In this document: piece after piece, positions 6,701 to 7,522 of the stretch | How the letters are laid out: each line of letters begins with the position of its first letter | Position numbering within the stretch: position 1 is the first letter of the stretch | NCBI GenBank assembly: GCA_035399245.1 | Contig: DAOPIR010000146.1 | Span: forward strand, 1-7,522 | DNA length: 7,522 bases | Source of the DNA: CAXXOK01 sp035399245 | GTDB lineage: Bacteria > Bacillota > Clostridia > Christensenellales > Aristaeellaceae | Direction: 5' to 3' | Position numbers and translations under genes: made by a program | The notes under the pieces: generated by a model | What the model was told of the DNA's origin: nothing | What the model saw: the letters and a program-made list of their open reading frames with translations, nothing else | Database searches by the model: none

Positions 6701-7391
6701 GCTCGCCTAGAATGCACTCCGAAGCGGGCGTGATCTGCACGGCCTTGATGCGTTCGATGCTGCGCTGGCTGATGGCGTCAAAGCGACGGATGCTGTCGAC
6801 CTCATCATCGAAAAACTCGAGCCGCAGCGCGTCGATCTCGGTAGGCGGGTATATGTCCACAATCGCGCCGCGCATGGCGCACTGGCCGCGTCCTTCCACC
6901 ATCGGCACACGCTCATACCCCATACGCAGCAACTGATCGATCAGCGCATTCGGCGCGATACGGCCGCCCTCCTGGAGCGCGATAACCGCCTGCTGAAAGC
7001 GCGTCGCGTTGGGGCAGCGGTCGAGCATGGCTTCTGCCGATATACACAGCACCTGCAGCCGGCCGTGTATAGCGTCCTGCAATACCTGCAGGCGCTGCCA
7101 CGAGCTTTCCCTGCTGGAGGCTGCGCGGCTGAACTGCACGTCGCGGCTGGGCAGCACGGCGGCGGTTATTCCCAGCCGCCCGATATCCTGTGCCTGCCGC
7201 TTGGCAATCAACTCCGTGGGGGAGACGAGCAGCACGGGACGCTTGGCGGCGTGAGCCAGTGCGGCGGCGAAAAAGGGCTTCTCGCCCTCCGTCATACCGG
7301 CTAGGGACAGGCAGGCGGTATCCGACAGATGATCGAAAAGCGCTGTCCACGCGGGCAGCGCTGTATATCGAGTGAAAAGACCTTCGTTCAT
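3768..7391 (-). CDS. mfd: Transcription-repair coupling factor Mfd
   Basis: Mfd binds RNA polymerase stalled at a lesion, pushes it forward and off the DNA using ATP, and recruits UvrA to start nucleotide excision repair. The 1207-aa protein is complete and close to the family length (E. coli 1148, B. subtilis 1177). Residues 1 to about 330 form the UvrB-like, UvrA-binding region (MRGAIVDIYPP, 173-183). The CarD-like RNA polymerase interaction domain is at about 533-590 (GDYVVHDIHGIGIYDG, YVPTDQFD). A linker with the relay-type helix follows (600-650). The superfamily 2 translocase has Walker A GDVGYGKT (683-690), Walker B DEEH (784-787), SAT (810-812) and motif VI QLRGRVGRS (953-961). FGAGYRIAMRDLEIRGAGDVLG (994-1015) is the conserved segment after motif VI. 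The C-terminal TRCF regulatory domain spans about 1050-1190. The ATG overlaps the stop of the upstream pth-like gene (ATGA), so translation is probably coupled. No separate promoter is seen inside the window. Confidence 0.97.
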   Translation of the reverse strand: MNEGLFTRYTALPAWTALFDHLSDTACLSLAGMTEGEKPFFAAALAHAAKRPVLLVSPTELIAKRQAQDIGRLGITAAVLPSRDVQFSRAASSRESSWQRLQVLQDAIHGRLQVLCISAEAMLDRCPNATRFQQAVIALQEGGRIAPNALIDQLLRMGYERVPMVEGRGQCAMRGAIVDIYPPTEIDALRLEFFDDEVDSIRRFDAISQRSIERIKAVQITPASECILGEPETAALRYEHAIREHINADTIQLVQPQGVDSLDTFFDEIDSAEAAAEMAATALLDAAEKPETPSRIKHHLDDAQTIRAGYPIRTAPMWLNVLCTDTETAASYLSHPIVLVDQPDQVQSRAKAKHKAFLTEWQEAALRGDSFPQQQNLLLPYADLLTALKCHAVLLLSDLSRGLGQFQPTDALEFTSDPIMPYNSRLEPLAKDIAAWQERGCAVVLLTGGEARGRRLLRALEQQNVSSSYLETADQPLTAGDVVLLPISVHKGFRNIAAGLCVVSDSDLYGSAYQRTHKHHTAGEHIASFTDLHTGDYVVHDIHGIGIYDGVVQLQTEGVTRDYLLIRYLGNDKLYVPTDQFDRVQKFIGADQGAPKLNRLGSGAWEKQKNKVKAGLKELAFDLAALYAKRQQENGFAFSRDLPWQREFEELFPYELTEDQQKSVEQIFADMESNRNMDRLLCGDVGYGKTEVALRAAFKAMLDGKQVAILAPTTILVQQHYNTMKKRFAGFPVTCEMLSRFRTPKEQREIVDKLKEGKIDIIVGTHRLLAKDVKFKDLGLLIIDEEHRFGVSHKEQIKHMKTKVDVLTLSATPIPRTLHMSLTGIRDMSLLETPPEERLPVKTYVTPYDDSIIANAIRHEMARGGQVYFLYNRVRSIEQMYSRLQALVPDARIAVAHGQMRENALEDVMLDFYAGAYDVLLCSTIIESGLDVPEANTLIVFDADHFGLSQLYQLRGRVGRSSRQAYAYLTIRRDKLLSEAAEKRLTAIREFTEFGAGYRIAMRDLEIRGAGDVLGPQQSGQLSAVGYDMYVKLIEQAVHEVQGIKDTPELDTRVELALDAFLPEDLVQDERLRIEVYKRIAMIEDDVTKLDIEAELIDRFGDIPQPVENLMLVARLRAVTRRLGINHLFLRADGIHMRLEPKYLPDPMALYTAAGEADKRIQFSRHMPPEMIIKQPNLEPDEALALAIKVLTDVYRRIDDTAPVTQV

Positions 7392-7522
7392 GCTTCCTCT
7401 CCGGTTTCGTCGGGGGGTAGGGGTTTGGGCTTTTGGGTGTTAAAGCCGCGCATTGCGGCTTCAATGCCGTCCCTGACCCAGGTAACGGCGGCGTCCGCCG
7501 CTTTGCAGTAAGCGTCGTAAGC
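7388..7522 (-). CDS. pth: Peptidyl-tRNA hydrolase, C-terminal end only (5' part outside window)
   Basis: Reading leftward from the window edge there is an open frame of 44 codons ending in TGA at 7388-7390. It encodes the motif GIEAAMRGFN (residues 19-28 of the fragment), which resembles the C-terminal helix of bacterial Pth, where G-I-x-x-A-M-x-x-F-N is typical. A proline-rich, acidic tail follows. Pth frees tRNA from prematurely released peptidyl-tRNA and is essential in many bacteria. Gene order supports the call, since pth (spoVC) commonly lies directly upstream of mfd in Bacillota. The stop overlaps the mfd start by 4 nt. The catalytic His and Asn-containing motifs would lie outside the window, so identity rests on the tail and the context. 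Confidence 0.72.
   Translation of the reverse strand, partial: AYDAYCKAADAAVTWVRDGIEAAMRGFNTQKPKPLPPDETGEEA

Noticed and set aside
6913..7464. Minus-strand open frame of 183 codons across the pth-mfd junction
   Set aside because: It is in a different frame from both pth and mfd, and its product is Arg-, Ala- and Gly-rich low-complexity sequence. The Pth-like tail and Mfd N-terminus explain the region.

Overview
The window looks like chromosomal DNA from a moderately GC-rich member of the Bacillota, most likely class Clostridia. The evidence is strong AGGAGG-type ribosome binding sites, two LexA boxes of the Gram-positive CGAAC-N4-GTTYC type, the pth-mfd gene order, and a Y-family polymerase with the C-terminal layout common in Firmicutes. 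The species cannot be named from sequence alone.

Layout from left to right. Positions 1-117 hold a run of three small hairpins with no gene; one has the form of a terminator for a rightward transcript, or of the end of an IS200/IS605-type element. Next come two leftward genes: a secreted NlpC/P60-like protein (118-939) with its own promoter, and upstream of it dinB (1027-2280), a translesion DNA polymerase. The dinB promoter is very clear. It has a perfect -10, a 17-bp spacer filled by one LexA box, and a second LexA box over the predicted start of transcription. Two rightward GNAT acetyltransferase genes follow (2520-3083 and 3128-3691). They are tandem paralogues of exactly equal length (187 aa, about 50% identical by hand alignment), probably one operon. 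A perfect 14-bp hairpin at 3722-3761 lies between the second GNAT gene and the convergent mfd gene and probably terminates transcription from both sides. Mfd, the transcription-repair coupling factor (3768-7391, leftward, 1207 aa), fills the right half. Its start codon overlaps by 4 nt the stop codon of a truncated gene at the right edge (7388-7522), which reads as the C-terminus of peptidyl-tRNA hydrolase (pth).

Functionally, two of the genes deal with damaged DNA. Mfd removes RNA polymerase stalled at lesions and recruits the UvrABC excision system. DinB copies past lesions and is evidently under SOS control. Pth recycles peptidyl-tRNA and is coupled to mfd by translation. The GNAT pair is less GC-rich by eye than mfd and looks like an inserted or separately evolving cassette. 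I see no CRISPR array, tRNA, rRNA, prophage or complete mobile element, and no clear undescribed multi-gene system. The most notable signals are the dual-operator SOS promoter, the GNAT duplication with a nearly identical 49-nt block, and the hairpin cluster at the left edge.
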